DNA of 64,000 nucleotides from Magnolia sinica (GCF_029962835.1 NC_080588.1:68726501-68790500), one strand, 5' to 3'; shown: positions 12,060 to 25,373, counted from the first letter of the stretch. The notes: generated from the letters alone by a model not told the origin. Numbers and translations: made by a program.

Positions 12060-12344
12060 CTTTTAAATATGTTTTGCACATGGTTATCATTATTAGTAGC
12101 ATGTGGTCCAATCAAATTCTGTCACATTAAATTATAAATGATAGCAAGAAGATTGGTTGGACTCTAAACCACCTAAGTATGTGATTTTATAACTATGGGG
12201 CCTACCATGATGTATGTGATTTCCATTCACACTAAGGGCTTGTTTGATTTTCTAGCGCACTGATAAATATAAGTGTATTTACAACCTACCTAGTTTGACT
12301 ATTTACTTTTTTAACACGGAAATCGAAAACATTACAAAATATAT

Positions 12345-12625
12345 ACATGTCCCACTGTGATGCATTTTGTTTATCCACAATGTTCATCCATTATGCCATT
12401 TAAATTTATGGTATGATAATAAAAAAAAGATGAGGTATATCCAAACTCAAGTGAGCTACACCATACGAAAAAGGAAATCGAACACTTACCATTAAAAACT
12501 TTGTGGGGCTACTATTTCTTTTGGTGTGGGCCACCTAAGTGTTGTATCTGTTTCATTTCTTATCTCATGATTCAAAATATTATAGTAAAATAGATGAACG
12601 GAATGGATATATCATATACATTACT
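12345..12625. mobile_element. Diverged fold-back MITE fragment
   Basis: The left arm starts CCCACTGTGATGCATTTTG. The right arm ends GGATATATCATATACATTAC. The arms are still inverted copies of each other, but the outer ends have been lost. Confidence 0.4.
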
Positions 12626-13005
12626 ATACTATTTAAAAATTAAAATGACCTCTTCTAACCTAGTTTCAATGGCACAAATACCAGACCATAATAATTACCT
12701 ATTTCCATGTATAAAATGGCTTTGAAAAAAAAAAGAGCCTTAAATGTCCACCTTTTTTGCTAGCTCATTTAGGCCATGAGCCAACGAATGAAGCAATTCC
12801 AAATTTCAGGTGAACCTCGTACCCTAGAAAAACTTCATATCCACTTTAATCTTTATTTGCCATTCAATCCCACCTGGTGATGAGGTTAGTTACAAAAGGA
12901 TTTTAAAAGTAGTGGTTTAATCACCATCATTTCTTGTGGTGTGGTCCGCTTGAGATTCGGATATACTTTTTTCATTTTTGGGATTCGACAAAATGGATGG
13001 ACATG

Positions 13006-13493
13006 GGGACCGGATTGGCTACTCCATGATGTATGTGTTTCATCCATGCTGTCCATCTATATTTACATATCATTTTACGGTATGAGACCCAAAGTGAGGT
13101 ATATCCCAATTTCAAGTGGACCACATTACAGGAAACATTGTTGAATGAGCGTCAACCAGTAAAAACATTTTGGGGGCATAAAAGCTTTGGATCGAGCTGA
13201 TTTTTGTTTTTTCACTTCATCGGCCTGTATGACCTAATCAACATATTGGATATCAAATAAACAGTACAGTGGGCCTTAGGAGGATTTTAATGGTGGATAT
13301 CCAATCACTATAGTTTTCATGTGGTGTGGAAAACCTGAGATTTATATACCTCTAATTTTTGGGATCAAGACCTAAAATGATCTTTAAAAATCGATGAACG
13401 GAATGGATGAAACGCATACATCATGGTAAGGCCCACAGAGCACCAACCACCAGCGACGGGGCTAGTGGCAGGGGGAGTAGCCAATCAGTTTCC
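13006..13493. mobile_element. Fold-back MITE with 9 bp target duplication (MULE-type)
   Basis: The exact 9-mer ATGGACATG flanks the element (12997-13005 and 13494-13502). Its tips are GGGACCGGATTGGCTACTCC on the left and GGAAACTGATTGGCTACTCC as the complement of the right, and the inner arms are the usual CATGATGTATG fold-back. A nine-base duplication and long inverted repeats point to Mutator-like transposition. Confidence 0.75.
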
Positions 13494-14315
13494 ATGGACA
13501 TGGGCTTTATGGTCACGGATCTACCGACCACAGTGGTTGCCCAGATCCATCGAATGCGTCTTATGTCACGCCACGTCATGGTGGGCCCACAGCTTTTTGT
13601 TTGCACGCGATCCGTGCGACAACAGCGGCAGAGGATTCGGTCTAATTAAATGCCGGAAGTGACACGTCGTCAATAGGGGGTGATTGAATCACTGTAGATT
13701 TACTGCGTCTAAGGTAACTATTTCCGCCGTTGATATAGTACACATGGTGCAAAGGTCTGAGTGATCTGACCGTTCATTTGATGGGGCTTTATCATGGATG
13801 GGCCATTGCACCATTCTGATGATGAAATTGTCTGATCTGCAGCCTTCAAATGGATTGTTAAAACGAAACAGCCCCTGCTCGTCTGATCAGTGGATAATTG
13901 CATGTGGGCCCACTACGCTATCGGTTCTGATCATTTATATGAAAGAGATTGAGCTGATTGATTTGAGATAGTAAAAACAAGCCGTTTATCACAATCAAAA
14001 TAAAATAAGAGAAAAATATTAATACTCTGAAAAGTCAGATAGATGATACTAAGGCGCACTCATCAATTGAGTCGTGCAATGCAAATAATTCAAATTAATC
14101 TGTCCAAATCGTGGGCCCCACTTTAGCTGTATCCACGAGTCAAGAGGCTGGGATCATTTGATCGATCTGGTTTTGGGACTTTGGCTTAGTGACAGTGGGT
14201 CCCACAATTTTGTCCTTTTAAACTGAACTAATAATTTATGTTTTGCTTACAATCTCCGACGCCAGCGTATCAACATAGGCAACCAGAGTACAAAATTACC
14301 GGTAATAAAATAAAA
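13494..14315. other. Intergenic between two fold-back elements
   Basis: No gene recognised. Open frames here are short and lack domains. Confidence 0.45.
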
Positions 14316-14798
14316 GGACGGGGATTGCATGGTGAACCTAACTCCAGGTGGCTACGTAGTGTCAGAACTCTTTGGGGCCCACCTTGATGTATGCGTTTCA
14401 TCCACGCCGTCCATCTGTTTTGCCCGCTCATTTTAAGGCATGAGCTCAAAATTGAAGCACGTCCAAAGCTCAAGTGGACTGAACGCCTATTGAAAACTTC
14501 TTGGGGACCACACGTTTTGGATCAATGTGATGTTTGTGTTTTCCCTTCATCCAGGTACGTGTGACCTCATCACTGTGGGCCCCAGGAAGGTTTCAACGGT
14601 GGACACCATTATCACCACCATTTCCTGCGGTGTGGTCCACTTAAGCTGTGGATTTGCTTCAATTTTGGGCTCATGCCATAAAATAATCTGGCAAAACGGA
14701 TGTACAGTGCGGATAAAACACATAAATCACAGTGGGCCCCACAGAGTCTTTCCACCACGTAGCAACGTGGTGCTGGGTTCACCGCGCAATCCACGTCC
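14316..14798. mobile_element. Fold-back MITE with 10 bp target duplication (MULE-type)
   Basis: The 10-mer TAAAATAAAA is present on both sides (14306-14315 and 14799-14808). The 483 bp element begins GGACGGGGATTGC and ends with the complement of GGACGTGGATTGC. The inverted similarity runs through GGTGAACC, GCTACGT and GGGGCCCAC into the arms. It is the cleanest member of the family in the window and sets its true ends. Confidence 0.8.
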
Positions 14799-15247
14799 TA
14801 AAATAAAAAGGTCGTGCTTCTTGTGGCTCTAAAATATGATTAAACGACAGAGTCTCCAACAAATATGAAGACATTTGAATAGATTAGCTTATCCTCGACC
14901 GAGTAAAATACTACTCTTTTAATTCCGGCATTTTTGGTTATTAATGTAAAAAACAAATAAATAAATAAAAGTGCACCTGGGACAAATTCCTGGAATTGTT
15001 TGATTGTAAGACGGCCAGATCCAATCTTCTAGCCTTTAGATAAAGTTCCACCGTCCATTTGTCTTTTTTTAATTAGTACTTCTGCAAAATTACGTTATTC
15101 TACCGATAGGATCTTCGATAGGACTTAATTACAACAATATCTAATGTGGCTTTAATCTTTATGCGTCACTTCTCCAAGCTCCATCTTCCATTTCTAGTTG
15201 ACTCCATTTTAACTCCACCATTATCGCTTTTCGTGTACACTCCATCT
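14799..15247. other. Intergenic, downstream end of the decayed copia element
   Basis: No gene. On the minus strand this follows the RNase H end of the copia remnant at 15248-18072. I could not identify a matching 3' LTR. Confidence 0.4.
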
Positions 15248-18072
15248 TTATTCCTTCAATATCAGGCTTAGATAAGTTGGACAAAATTTGAATTTCTTTG
15301 CTGGAACCACTTTTGTAAGCATGTCTGTTTGATTCACGCTCATGTAAATTTTCTTTAGAGTAACACCATTTTTTTCGAGCACCTGTAAAATAAAATGATA
15401 ATGAACATCAATATTTTTAGTTGTAGAACAGTAAACCGAGTTCTTTATCAAATTGATCATGCTTTCGCTATCATAATTAACCGGCGCAAACTCTTTCTTA
15501 AGCCCAAACTGATTTATCATCCCTCTCGATTAAACATCTTCTTTGAATACTTCCATCACTATTATATATTCAGCTTCGGTTGTGAAAAGAGTAACTACTG
15601 ATTGAAGCTTTAACATCCAACTGATCGCTCCGCTCATCAGCACAAATGAATAACTGAAAGTTGACGTTCTATTGTCCATATTTCCTGTGCAATCAGCATC
15701 CCATAGCCTACTAATTTGTCTTATAATTTTAAAACGTCAAGAAATAGTCCACTATACCTTGTAAATAATGAAGCAACCATTTCACTGCCTTTCAATGTTG
15801 TTTGTCAAGGTTAGCCATATATTTTCTTACAACAGTTACTACATGTGAAATATCAGGTCTCAACCCTATGCTAATTGATTTAGTTTTATCCATCTTAAAC
15901 TTCACAAATACATTCTAAAGGTTTTCAACATGAGTTAATTATAATATGCTCCTCTCCATAACTCGGTATATGTAAATGTCGATAACCCTCTTTGCAGCCT
16001 CTAGATCTTTCATTTCAAATGTCTCTAATAACTGAGTCTTCAATATATTGATATTTGACATGTTGTGACTGTTGATGAGTATGTCATCAACATACAATAC
16101 CAGAATAATGAATTAATTGTCCATCATTCAGTGTCTTGAAGTAAACACGATGATCATATTCACTTCTGTTAAATCGCTGACCCATAATGAAAGCATCAAA
16201 CCTTTTGTATCATTCCCTAGGTAACTATGTCAAAGTCGTACAACGACCTCCTCAACCTACAAACCTTGTTGTCTAACCCTTTTACTTCAAATCATTTTGT
16301 TTGCTTCATATAAATATGCTCTTCCAACTCTCCATGTAGGAAAGCAGTTTTTATATCAATTTAACCAAATTCCAAGTTGTATTGGGAAACCAACGCAACA
16401 CAAATCTAATAGATGACTACTTGACAATCGGTGCAAATATTTCACTAAAGTCGACACCTTCTTTCTGAGCAGACCTATTTGCCACCAGTCTTGCCTAATA
16501 TTTATCATGCTCTTCTTATAATTCTACTTATATCAATCACTTTACGCCCAATCGGAAGTTCCGTCAGCTCCCATATCTCATTCTTGTATAAAGAATTCAT
16601 CTCGTCATGCATAACCGTTATCCACTTCCCAGCATCAATATCTTTCGATGCTTATTGGAAAGACGACATATACCCCCATCCGTAACGAGAGTGAATACAA
16701 AATTTGAGTTGTATCTGTATCTTTCCGATAATTTATAATTTTTTAGCGAATTTACTCCACCTGCTCTTGTACCTTTGTTTTCAGCTCAGGATTTGTTTGT
16801 GTTTCAACTTTTTCAATCTCAATATCAATAACCGCTAATTTCTTCGGTTCCTTGTGTTCATCCTTGCAGAACAATAAATCTTCATTAAACCTGACATATC
16901 GGTTAATTATGATTTTCCGTGTGACCCGGTCATATATTCTTTATCCCTTCGTTCCATCACCATAGCCTACAAAAGTAAACTTATTCGCCATTTGGTCTAA
17001 CTTATCTATCTTAATTGACAGTACATAAGAGTAAGCATCGCAACCAATTAAATATATGCAACTATGTGCAGTTTATATCATGATCACTGTACACTTCTTC
17101 TGGAATCTTACAGTCTACCACTTTAGACGGGGACCGATTCAGAAAATAACAAGTCATATTAGTGGCCTCAGTTTATAATTCTTTGCCTAAGGTAGCATTA
17201 CTCAACATGTTTCGGGCTCTCTCCAAGAGAGTCCGATTCACTCATGTCATCACACCATTCTACTTTGGTGTGTGCCTTAATGTATTATGCTTCACAATTT
17301 CTTTGTCTCTACAAAACTGATTGAATTTCTTTGAAGTAAATTCACTATTATTGTTTATCCTTAAGAGTTTTAGTTTTTGTCATTCTCTTTTTCAACCATT
17401 GCCTTCCACACTTTGAAAGTAGCGAACACATTGAATTTATTTTTCAGAAAATAAACCTACGAATGAAATAAAAAAAAACGATGACCCCCTAATAGAAACA
17501 ATGGGGATAGGTTCCATAAATCTGAATGCACGTACTCTACACCTCTTATATACATGCTTTTCATTCTTAAAAGTTAATCGTAATTGTTTACCATATATGC
17601 AATATTCACATAAATTCAAATTAACACTTTTAAAAGCAGGAATTAAGCAATGATTAAAAAGTACCTATATACTGCGGCAATTTATTTGGCCTAGAAGCGC
17701 ATGCTATAATCATGCTAATGTGGATTCTACTACAAATGATGTAGCTCCACTTGATACAGTATTCCTGATCAACTTGTAAAGGTTACCGCTCTGCTTTACC
17801 TTTATAACTACGAGTGTCCCCTTTGAAACTTTAAGGACACAATCAAACTTGGTAAACTTGCACCCAAGTGCTTGTAGTGCCTCAAGTGAGATCAGATTCT
17901 TCCTGATGTCAGGAACATGTCTTATCTCTGTCAGGATACACTCCACCCCATCAAATATCTTGATGCGCACCGAACCGATTTCAATCATCTTAGAGGCAAT
18001 GTCATTGCTCAGAAACACATATCCATCATCATACTCGTTGTAACTGGTGAACAAATCTCTGTGAGAAGTCAT
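15248..18072 (-). pseudogene. Decayed Ty1/copia pol (protease to RNase H)
   Basis: Reading right to left, 18072-17710 encodes the protease-side and GAG-pre-integrase region (MTSHRDLF, then IRHVPDIRKNLISL). Weak integrase traces follow. Near 16250-15950 is reverse transcriptase sequence (YKRFDAFIMG and YVDDILI in different frames). At 15520-15248 is the RNase H tail, with TDMLTKVVPAKKFKFC. Several frameshifts and stops break the polyprotein, gag is absent and no LTR pair is found. It belongs to the same broad copia group as the element at 32508-40394, because the protease-side segments are clearly alike (HVPDxxxNLISL). It is dead; the order of domains is clear, but individual boundaries are approximate. 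Confidence 0.75.
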
Positions 18073-18129
18073 GTGTTAAGTGCAGGCACCCCACTATAGG
18101 CTGATAAACTGATTGAGTTTAAACCAATG

Positions 18130-18275
18130 AATGGTTAACCAAAACCCCAATTCTAAACCCCAATCCTAGAAACCTAAAACCTTAGGAACCATAATCTCAA
18201 ACCCTAAACTCAACCCAACCAACTCAGTTAGCCTAACCCTAAACCCTAGGAACCTAAAACCCTAGAGACTTCAAT
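18130..18275. repeat. Degenerate telomere-like repeats (CCCTAAA variants)
   Basis: The stretch contains repeated variants of the plant telomere unit, such as ACCCTAAACTCAACCC, CTAACCCTAAACCCTAG and AACCTAAAACCCTAG, mixed with related heptamers. It is short, imperfect and internal. Confidence 0.45.
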
Positions 18276-18709
18276 GGGATTGAAGAATGTCCAAAAAATT
18301 GTCCAACGAGCATAGGAAAAAAATCGAGAATTTCTCGATGGGATTGAGTGGTCTATCAATCCTATTGACAAACCCCTGTTCTGCATAGATCAAAGGCACT
18401 TGATTACAACATACCGGAGGCATGTATTAATTGGCTCAAATCCAACCATATGCCTAAGTCATAACATAAAAGTTAGGCCTGATAAAAGGAAAATGAGGAA
18501 TTTTATTTTGGTGGGCCATTTCATAACAAGGTCATTGCATTTAGCCAATTGTTGTGACTCTACGGTGAATGAAGCGTCATTCTAACTCAGAAAAAAGTGG
18601 GCCCATTTCACTTTTATCCACACAAATATGAACTAATCAAATTCAAAGGATATAAATAATATAGGTTGTAACCAAGATATTCCATAACAGTAACGGTGGT
18701 GGTAATGGC

Positions 18710-19313
18710 TGCTGGGGTTTGGTCTGCGGAATCACACACATATGAATCTAGGATAACAATCCAATGACTCTAAGCAAACATAAGAGAACATAAAGATTTA
18801 GCGTGGAAAACCCTTTCGGGAAAAAACCACAACACAAAGTGACAGAATTCCACTATGAAAATAGAAATTACAAAGAGAAAGGACTTACCCGATTTGAACA
18901 ACCTTAAATTTCACCATTTCTACACCCTTTAGAAACCCTAAAACCCTTTTAGAAACCCTTGGAACTCCTTTAGAAAGTCTTATCATACCTGAGAATGGCC
19001 CTAGAGATTCCTATTTATAGATGGAAAAACCCCACTTACGTACCTTCCTAGAAACCGCCTTAAATTTACGCAGTCCGCACACAAACTGCGCACCGTATAT
19101 GTAACCCTCGACCAATTGAGCCTGGGCTTCGACTGGTTGAAGGATCCCTTCGATTGGTTGAGCCTATACCTTGACTGGTCGAGTGTCCCGGAAATCCCAG
19201 ATACATCGTTATTGGACTTCGAGTCGAACTGTCTTCGACCAGTCGAAGGGACCTTCGACTAGTCGAGTCAGTCCCTCAACTAATCGAGCATCTTGATGAA
19301 CCAAGATTTAACA
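18710..19313 (-). mobile_element. Solo copia LTR, minus strand
   Basis: A 604 bp segment runs on the minus strand from TGTTAAATC to CCCCAGCA. It is similar along its length to the LTRs at 32508-33110 and 39801-40394: a GTCGAC-rich U3 with repeated CGACTGGTCGA-type words, a CTATAAATAG TATA box, CTAGGGCCATT, and a GTGTGATTCCGCA end. No primer binding site follows and no partner LTR is near. The copia remnant at 15248-18072 lies downstream in the right orientation, so it could be that element's 5' LTR after loss of gag. No target duplication is visible. Confidence 0.65.
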
Positions 19314-21528
19314 TATATTTTTTACAACAATGGCCACTGCCATTGTTGGTAAGACACGGGCGTAATAGCTCTTACAACCTTGTAATAGCCAACTCTTTTA
19401 TTTATTCTTATTTTTTTGGAAAAAAAAATTAGACTGTTACGAAATTGTTATCGAGCTCCCCCTATAATAGTCGTTTCAGCCCAATAACATATGACAACTA
19501 CCACAGTAATCATTATGTACCGGCTGTTGTATAACCGATATTAAATACCTTTGAATACTTTAGTTATGACATATCACTTGAATTTATGATATTTAAGAGA
19601 AAACTTCTAAAAAAGCCTTGAAAATCATTTTACATCATGTGACATTCTTCCAATTTAATAGTTATTAGGCTCCATTTCTTAAAAAGCCAATTAATATGAA
19701 ATGGGAAGCATAACACATGCTTATTGGAATAACTATACTAGGGTAGTTGAATCCCATCTCACCCACCTTACATTATTTATATATGTTAAATAATCCCATC
19801 GTCATGCTAATATTAGCCCAAGCATGGGGCACAGGTACTTTATCCAAGCTGTCCATCAAGTGGGCCCCACAATGAAGATTCATTGGCCCAAAAATCAGGT
19901 TTGTTCCCTCATCTGGCCAACGCAATTTTCATGCAATGGCAAGCACGCAGCGGAACCCACATGATCAATGGCTTGGATTTCGTACAGGTGTGCCATGCTG
20001 GCTCATGCGATGGTGCACATGTGGGATTAGCAAGACCTCTATTATTAAACTCAACATCAGCAATTAAAGAATCTCTATTATTTTTTGTTCTTTTTGAGAT
20101 CTATAGGCCTGTTGAATATCTTTATTGTGGATATTAAATGATGTGGCCCACGTGCGAATAACAGACGCAACGCGATAAGAAAAATATTCGGGAAACATGG
20201 GCCATAAAAGATTAGAAAAATACAACCATCCATCATTTTCATTCATTTTCTCACCAACAGTTGATTTTCAGAATCATACTATTCATGTGGGCCCACTGTA
20301 TCTTTCCCTAGAGATTCAAAACTTTATTCTCTTTCCATGAAAATGACTCTTTTGTCATGGGCTATGACAATGGGTGTTTCAATATAAGATAAAAATAGAT
20401 ACATAGATAGTGATTTTTGGAAGTGGGTGATATGCGCGAAATCGTAATTTTGGTAATCATGTTATGGTTAATTACGCGAAAAAAAAAAATCATAAGAAAT
20501 TCAAATAGAGATTTTTAGGAGAAAAAATTAGAAAAATGAACCATGTGACCTTGTCGCGCTATTTTTGAGCCAGCTTTCTAACAAATGGGTGTCCAAGAAG
20601 CAAAAAGTGCCATGGATGGTGGATTGATTGATTGATACATGAAACGAATCATCCAGTACGGGTTTTTTGGCCCACTGATGGTGATCGTGCGGATTGAATC
20701 ATATGGTAGCAAATCTTGCTGACCGTGCAAAACAACTACCATGAACAAATATCAAATATAGTTAACTGCCTATATTGTGAATCAACCAGTAGCATTTTTT
20801 CTAGAGCTTGTTTAATTCGTAGGATTTTATGAAAATAATTTTTTTTTATTTTTTGTCAAGTTAGTTTTAGTGCGTATTTGGAAAATATCATTTCTTATTT
20901 TCTATCTTTGTTGGAAAATAAATTTTATTTTTCTATCTTTACCAATAAGAAAGGCATTTCCCACATTAAAAGGAAAATAGATTCCTCAAGGGTTAAATCC
21001 AAATGTGCTAGCATCTATCTTCAATCGTCTCACATGTGTCACATTTGCCAGTGTGGCAGATGAGCCATTGTTAGGGGTGTCAATCGACCGAGCTCACATG
21101 TGTCACATTTGCCACTGTGTCAGATGAGCCATTGTTAGGGGTGTCAATGGACCGAGCTTAGGCCTGAAAAATCAGAATTTTGAATAGGGCTAGCCCAATG
21201 GCCCAGCCTTAAAATCCGAGCTGAGACCTACCTCAGGTTTGGCTCATTGACAACCCTAGCCATTGTTAGGTGTGTCAATGATTTGAACTCGGGCTTGCCA
21301 AAAGCTGTATTTGCCACCATCCATCTTCTCTTACGCACAAGAGTGCTAATCTACTACATGTGCTACGTTTATCTTCTTTCGCACTTCTTATGCTAATACA
21401 TCGCATGTATCATCATTTATCTTCTCCTGCATCCCATATGCACTAATGTGTCACATGTGCCATCATATAATTTCAAGTACCTCACATATTCCATCCATGC
21501 CACTATTCATCCCTGAGCATCTAATAGG

Positions 21529-21531
<3 letters not shown>
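19314..21531. other. Gene-free stretch
   Basis: It begins with GTAACGG/CCATTAC-type repeat sequence (to about 19545) and continues with AT-rich DNA. A roughly 70 bp direct repeat (CACATGTGTCACATTTGCCA) is at 21029 and 21094. No coding region is supported. Confidence 0.45.

Positions 21532-21614
<83 letters not shown>
21532..21614. repeat. Compound (TA)n(GA)n microsatellite
   Basis: About 36 bp of TA followed by about 47 bp of GA, abutting the 5' end of a SINE. Confidence 0.95.
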
Positions 21615-21618
<4 letters not shown>

Positions 21619-21738
21619 ATCCTTTCTCTTGCTCGGGTGGTAAACTCTCAGGAGTTTCAACACCCCGTCAAGGGTTCGAGTATCCATAAGTGGTGAAATT
21701 CCACTAGCGTGAGTGTGTGGGGGTGTGTTTGCGTGTGG

Positions 21739-21748
<10 letters not shown>
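21615..21748 (+). mobile_element. tRNA-derived SINE, copy 1
   Basis: It has an A-box-like TTGCTCGGGTGG and a B-box-like GGTTCGAGTATCC about 40 bases later. Then come a conserved body (GTGGTGAAATTCCACTAG), a GTGTGTGGGGGTGTG region and a terminal A run. Copies are at 30126-30245 and, inverted, at 32050-32190. The A tail runs into a new (GA)n tract. Confidence 0.65.

Positions 21749-21795
<47 letters not shown>
21749..21795. repeat. (GA)n microsatellite
   Basis: About 23 GA units directly after the SINE A tail. Confidence 0.9.
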
Positions 21796-21798
<3 letters not shown>

Positions 21799-22147
21799 TG
21801 CTCATCTGCGCACCTACGCATGTGCGCACCTTTGCTCACGTATCATGGGTGTCTAATCTGAACGGTCCATGTGATGCGGAATCCTATGAAACCCCATGTG
21901 ACAAAATTTCACCCTGATCTAAAATTCTGGTGGGCCATAACAAAGAGAAATGCAAATCAAGGGAGGAAACTGTTTTCATTTTTCATAGCCCATCAAAGTT
22001 TTAGATCAAAGTAAAACTTGGGCCTGGGAGGTTTCACGAGGTGTTGCTTCACATGAACGGTTTAGATTTTAGATCCACATCACGTATGATGGGTTCTCAA
22101 AAAAGTTCACATCAGTTTCGTACGAACTGGTGGGCAGGTGAGCATTT

Positions 22148-22149
<2 letters not shown>

Positions 22150-22238
<89 letters not shown>
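22150..22238. repeat. (TA)n microsatellite
   Basis: About 44 TA units, uninterrupted. An open frame across it is an artefact. Confidence 0.95.
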
Positions 22239-22240
<2 letters not shown>

Positions 22241-25200
22241 GCCTTATCTAATCTGACTATAGAATTATTTTCCAGGCTTTTTTTTTTTTGCCAAACAACT
22301 GAGAAATAGACCTTAAATGTTCTAGGAAAATCTTGTTAAAAATCAAACAAGAAAAATAATGTTTCGTTTCCCATAGTTTCATCGAAACACCATTTTCTTT
22401 TGGACGCTTTCCATGAATCCAAGCATGCCTTTTAATTGAAAAATTAGAAAGAAAAAAAGAAAATGCGCATGGTTCATTCAAAGCACAAGAAGGCAATGTA
22501 CGGTCCAAAAAAGGCAATGGGGACCTACCATAGCCTAATCCTTTTCATTTCTACATCCCAATGGTTTATATCATCATTAGTAATCTGTTGTTTATCTGCG
22601 AGGCAAATGAAAGAGAATTTCTAGGAGTCTTATTTAAGCTGATGGTTTGATTCATTGTTTGAAAACTCAGTGAGTCAACTAGGAACTCGACCGAGTTGAA
22701 TCGGGTCAGCTAAAAAACTGGCATGCTATGACTCATTCCTATAAAAAAAAATCGCTTGAGTTCTAGAAAACTCCACTGAGTTTTACTTTAACTTAGCCGA
22801 CTGACCGAGTTTATCCTTAAGAGTTAAAAATGCCAAACAAGGTATAATGATAATGTACTTTTGACTTATTTTCTTTGCTTTTATCAGTAATATTCCTAAA
22901 TTTTACTTTCTAAAAGCAATCCCATTTCAATTAATATGCATGATTAGATTTTTAATCCCTTTGTTTCCAAATTAATGTTTTAATCCTTCCCAAATCACAT
23001 TTTCTCCCTTTTCTCTTTACCAACAATGCAGTTGTTTTATTCATTCCATTTAAAGCCATTCAAAGCTCCACAGTACTGTGAGTCTTGACAGGTCTGTATT
23101 TAAATTCTTCCTCTTCACACAAATGGTCATCCATATGATTTTTAGAATTCTTCAAGCTACACTATGAATTGAGGTATTTTCTGGTTAAATTTGATTAAGC
23201 TATTTTTATTTTCATTGGCACTAAAACAGGATATGTGAATGATGGCCCGTAAACTAGATCATCCATCTGGGGGGCCTCTGAAGTATTGGGCCACGGCAGA
23301 AGAACCACTGAAATGTGAATCATGGCGACCCGTCTCCCTTGTAATCATGGAAACTCCACAGCATTTGTAATTTTACTTCCTTTTTTTTTTTTTCTCAACT
23401 AAAAGTATAGTGTATACCTGGCGAAAATTTATAAGACTTGGCCGAGTCACCTGGTTGATTCATCCAAGTCTTGACTCACCAAGCGAAGTCCAAGTTTCTG
23501 GTTTTCAAAAAATGGTTTGATTTTTTCAATGAGGTGTAAAAGAATCTCTAGTATTTGAAATATTCCTTTGGAGCTTGCCCAAGATGCATTTTGTGCAACC
23601 CAAACCCTTGCAGGATTATGCCCAATTCGAATCCCGAACTGCAATCCTATTTCATCATCAATCCAAGGGAATGAAGTTGCAAGTAGAGGTCAGTGAATAG
23701 ACCCAATTCATCTAGCAAGTCAAGAATATCCCTGGGATAGAAATGTATTTGATGTTGGTTTCAACAAACATGGCGACTGGAACGAACCCAACTGATGCAG
23801 ATTGCAAATCAACCTTGTAGGGAAGTTGCCCATTGAGATAAGCAATGAAAGCAGAAGACCTTGACATTGTTAGGGAGCGCAAGTTCTGTTTGAAAGTATT
23901 GGCAGATATAACACAAATTGAACACAAGATCATCGATTGGAGATCGACAGCGGACCGCACATTCATCACATTATGAGTTGCAGTAACTGACCAGGCAGTC
24001 TTTTTCCATGGTTGTCTACTTGATGAAGCTTCAATTCTGCTTGAATCAAATCCTTCTCTATGGATCTCCCAAATCAAGAAAAGAACTTGTACTCCTACAA
24101 GTTGTAACCTTCTCTCTAGTAATGAACTGTAGTCCGGTTTCCTCCGCCCTTGTTCTGATCTTCGCACATCAGCAAGAGAGTTCTCCTTATTCTGGCAGAA
24201 GTCTAGAAGTTGTCTGTGTTTGGCTGCCTTGACAGTGTTTCCATGCTGTAATCATGGTTGTTCCAGCCTGACCAAATTGCCATGCCAACATCACCTTTAA
24301 GATGCTTTGAAAATTTTCGTTCTAAACAGAATGCTGAATGTCGGAGATGTGTGTGCATTTGTCTTGCCTAAAGTATAAACATGTGTTTACTGGTAAAGAA
24401 TCCAATGTTGGTTTCAGTTTATTTACAACAAGATCATTCATGTCTCGTTATCATTGCAAGGAATGAGGGAGCTCCAAAATCTAAAAGAGGAAGAAGCGGA
24501 ATGCCAACCAAACAAGGCATGCAATGGGAAGACCACAAAGAAGTAATACCACAGCTAATTGCTTTTAAAAAATGGTAATTGTGAAGAGAAGCAAGCAACT
24601 ACAAAGGAAGATCTTTGGAAGTTTTCAAGCATGATAGCCAAACCCCATGTCATCAAATCCAACAAAATTACTCAAAACCTACCTAGAAAGGTGTAGATAC
24701 CACTAACAAACAGTCAAAAAACAGGAGAGCCAGGAATTGGAAAGATCAATGAAGTACAGCAAATAGATAATTTGCCCAAACAGGACCATAGCAATAAAAG
24801 GGCTGCAATTTCAATCAAACTATAAATATTAAAACAAAAGTGGGCACCAACAGAACTTCTAAGAAGATGATGCATGTCCAATTTCTATTGAAATAGGTCC
24901 AAAATCGATGGATGAATTAACTAACATGCCTTCCATCAACAAATCACATTAATACCAGTCTTTGAGATAACTCATGAAAAGGCTCACATATAAATGAACA
25001 TCATGAACTGAACTGAGTTTTTTTACATATCAGGCCTAGATCGATAATTCAACATTTGAAAACAGATGTATGTATTCAGCACCATATAAAAGTTATGGGG
25101 AAATGGTGATCCTGTTCAGATGGATATTACATATACTTCTTTACGCAGAAACCCAAAACCCATGAAAAAAAAAACAAGAACAAAAGAAGGAAAAAACACT

Positions 25201-25373
25201 GAACCTATATATGTTAAATTCTCCAAAATTTCATGGGTGAAGCTCCATTACCCCCACTCTGCCATAAGCTTCTCTCCCAAGATCCGTCTGTATAACATAT
25301 TCTTTCTTGCTCCATCTTCGACTTAGTGTAGTATCTGCAAAACTTGTGCGATCTTTCTATACATTGGTTATCT
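22239..25373. other. Downstream flank of the GARP gene; no certain gene
   Basis: The largest open frame is minus strand 24167-23712 (151 codons). It has no domain I recognise, and a neighbouring frame over the same stretch also reads for some distance, so it may be a decayed gene or 3' flank. The DNA from about 24600 to 25370 is AT-rich and probably includes the 3' UTR of the gene ending at 25374. Confidence 0.4.

Noticed and set aside
18710-19313. 5' LTR of the copia remnant at 15248-18072
   Set aside because: Orientation fits, but no primer site follows, gag is absent and about 640 bp of unrelated DNA intervenes. It is kept as a solo LTR with this as an alternative.
22041-22256. Open frame ending in a long Tyr-Ile repeat
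   Set aside because: It is a reading through a (TA)n microsatellite. The Ser-Leu repeat frames at 21463-21839 are likewise readings of (GA)n.
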